DNA of 7,444 nucleotides. Origin: an uncultured Oscillospiraceae bacterium (GTDB lineage: Bacteria; Bacillota; Clostridia; Oscillospirales; Oscillospiraceae). This document shows positions 6,466 through 7,444 of this stretch, piece after piece (the stretch's first letter is position 1; each line of letters starts with the position of its first letter). The stretch is from assembly GCA_958426425.1 (NCBI GenBank), contig CATZYY010000118.1, positions 1 through 7,444 on the forward strand. Reading direction: 5' to 3'. The notes beneath the pieces were generated by a model, which searched no databases, was not told where the DNA came from, and saw only the letters and a program-made list of their open reading frames with translations. A program made the translations under genes and the position numbers.

Positions 6466-7413
6466 TTGAAGAAGCCTACTGAATTGAAGAAATCTACTGA
6501 TGAAGATGAAAAGATACAGGCGGTTAAGGAATCAACCAGTTTTTTGTTCCATAAGCACTATTGCGAAAATGATGTAGAAGCTATTATTGAACTCTTTGAT
6601 GACAAACTGAGTTGGATTGGTGCGGGTGAAAATGAATATGATCTGGGGACCGAAAAAATTTCCGGCATTTTTCGGCAGTTTGTGGGTATGGTGCCCAAAT
6701 GTAATATCTGGAATGAAGAATATCATGTGATCCATATTTCACCAGACGTATACATTTGCACCGGCAGAGCGTGCATTGCCACCGATCCCTCCACCGGCAT
6801 TTATTTGCGCGTGCATCAGCGTATTACGGCTGTCTTTCGGTGGGCAGATGGCACACCCCGGTGTTGCCATATCCATATTTCCAATCCGTATTCTGAAATG
6901 ACGCAGGAGGATGTGGGATTTCCCACGCAAATGGGGCAGCATACATATGAATATTTGCATCAATGTATCGATGAATACAAAAGAAAAATAAAAGAGCAAA
7001 CAGAAATTTTAAAAAGATTGAGTTTTCAAGATTCGCTGACCGGACTGTTTAACCGAAATAAATTCAACCACACCATGCAAAGTTTTGAAGCGGCATCATT
7101 TTCACAATTGGGCGTGGCGTCTATCGACTTAAACGGATTGAAGAGAATCAATGACCAGATGGGGCATAGCGCTGGAGATAGCCTAATCCGCTGTACGGCA
7201 GGCCATATTGCCCGTGCGTTTCCGGGAAAATCTTATCGTATAGGCGGGGATGAATTTCTCGTCATTGATACGGAATTAGAAGAAAGCGCCTTCCGAGAGG
7301 CCGTCTCCACTATGCAAGAAAAAATGGAACAAGATGGTATCAGTGTTTCTTTGGGAATATCGTGGAGATGCAGCCGTTGCAACATAAAAGATGTTAGGGT
7401 CGGGAGAAATTAA
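6466..7413 (+). CDS. SnoaL-like/NTF2-fold sensor plus GGDEF diguanylate cyclase, C-terminus cut
   Basis: Likely cytoplasmic signalling protein making c-di-GMP from two GTP. Residues about 17-145 resemble a SnoaL-like (NTF2-fold) domain: HYCENDVEAIIELFDD near the start and HIHISNPYSEM at 135-145. About 160-187 is a charged linker helix (YEYLHQCIDEYKRKIKEQTE), followed by GGDEF from DSLTGLFNR (189-197). The metal and substrate region is SIDLNGLKRINDQMGH (219-234) and the active motif GGDEF is intact at 260-264. No RxxD inhibitory site precedes it. There is no signal peptide or membrane segment. After VSLGISWR (294-301) the normal ending, a helix with an ADxxMY-type motif, is absent; instead the frame reads CSRCNIKDVRVGRN and stops in a repeat-bearing junction. 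The gene is therefore probably truncated by an inserted element, losing roughly 20-30 residues; activity is uncertain. Much AT-richer than ackA and metH. The SnoaL assignment is less sure than GGDEF. Confidence 0.85.
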   Translation: MKKPTELKKSTDEDEKIQAVKESTSFLFHKHYCENDVEAIIELFDDKLSWIGAGENEYDLGTEKISGIFRQFVGMVPKCNIWNEEYHVIHISPDVYICTGRACIATDPSTGIYLRVHQRITAVFRWADGTPRCCHIHISNPYSEMTQEDVGFPTQMGQHTYEYLHQCIDEYKRKIKEQTEILKRLSFQDSLTGLFNRNKFNHTMQSFEAASFSQLGVASIDLNGLKRINDQMGHSAGDSLIRCTAGHIARAFPGKSYRIGGDEFLVIDTELEESAFREAVSTMQEKMEQDGISVSLGISWRCSRCNIKDVRVGRN

Positions 7414-7444
7414 CCATTTTGGGCCGGGAGAAAATCGCCAATCT
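7392..7444. mobile_element. Probable end of an insertion element, possibly IS21-like (partial)
   Basis: The GGDEF reading frame departs from its family at about 7392, where the sequence begins TGTTAGGGTCGGGAG. It contains two direct repeats (7397-7416 and 7421-7440). A TG terminus followed by repeated binding sites for the transposase is typical of IS21-family ends. No transposase is in the window, so the family is inference. Other explanations are a different element class or a recombination endpoint. Confidence 0.45.
7397..7440 (+). repeat. Two 20-base direct repeats with a 24-base period
   Basis: GGGTCGGGAGAAATTAACCA (7397-7416) and GGGCCGGGAGAAAATCGCCA (7421-7440) match at 16 of 20 positions, separated by TTTT. 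The stop codon of the truncated GGDEF frame (TAA, 7411-7413) lies inside the first copy. Confidence 0.75.

Noticed and set aside
1..7444. tRNA, rRNA or CRISPR array
   Set aside because: No cloverleaf with a T-loop consensus, no rRNA-like sequence and no regularly spaced repeats with unique spacers were seen.

Overview
The window looks like chromosomal DNA from a high-GC, anaerobic gut clostridium of the Oscillospiraceae type (Flavonifractor / Pseudoflavonifractor / Intestinimonas-like). This is inferred from four things: very GC-rich codon use in the metabolic genes, a methionine synthase whose reactivation domain is a separate gene, an acetate kinase of clostridial type, and a SnoaL-like/GGDEF protein of a kind common in these genomes. 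The genus cannot be fixed from the sequence alone.

Layout. At the left (2-1099, +) is the 3' nine-tenths of ackA, acetate kinase. Bases 1100-1345 hold a GC-rich block packed with inverted repeats and no convincing gene. Two rho-independent terminators (1389-1441 and 1529-1566) lie between ackA and the convergent operon on the minus strand. That operon reads right to left: metF (methylenetetrahydrofolate reductase, 5543-4667), a separate methionine synthase activation-domain protein (4662-4000) and metH (cobalamin-dependent methionine synthase without its own activation domain, 3990-1567). Gene gaps are 4 and 9 bases, so it is one transcription unit. A plausible sigma-A promoter lies at 5623-5594. 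Together the three proteins make methyl-THF, move its methyl group to homocysteine through cobalamin, and rescue oxidised cobalamin.

The most notable fault is in metF. The good start with a good ribosome binding site (5543) reads into the conserved FEVFPPK motif, but a run of seven C (minus strand, 5487-5481) puts the rest of the gene in another frame. Six C would restore a 291-residue MetF. The downstream frame alone lacks the catalytic Glu.

Bases 5624-6333 contain no gene I can support, only several hairpins, a 21-base tandem repeat and an orphan terminator-like hairpin facing left. From about 6050 rightward the base composition becomes clearly AT-richer. Here lies a TTG-started gene (6466-7413, +) for a SnoaL-like/NTF2-fold plus GGDEF (diguanylate cyclase) protein. 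Its last residues do not look like a GGDEF end: the frame runs into a sequence starting TGTTAGGG that contains two 20-base direct repeats spaced 24 apart. I read this as the end of a mobile element, possibly of the IS21 family, that has cut the gene, but the element itself lies beyond the window.

I found no wholly new system. The items most worth checking are the metF C7 frameshift, the element junction in the GGDEF gene, and the structured block after ackA.
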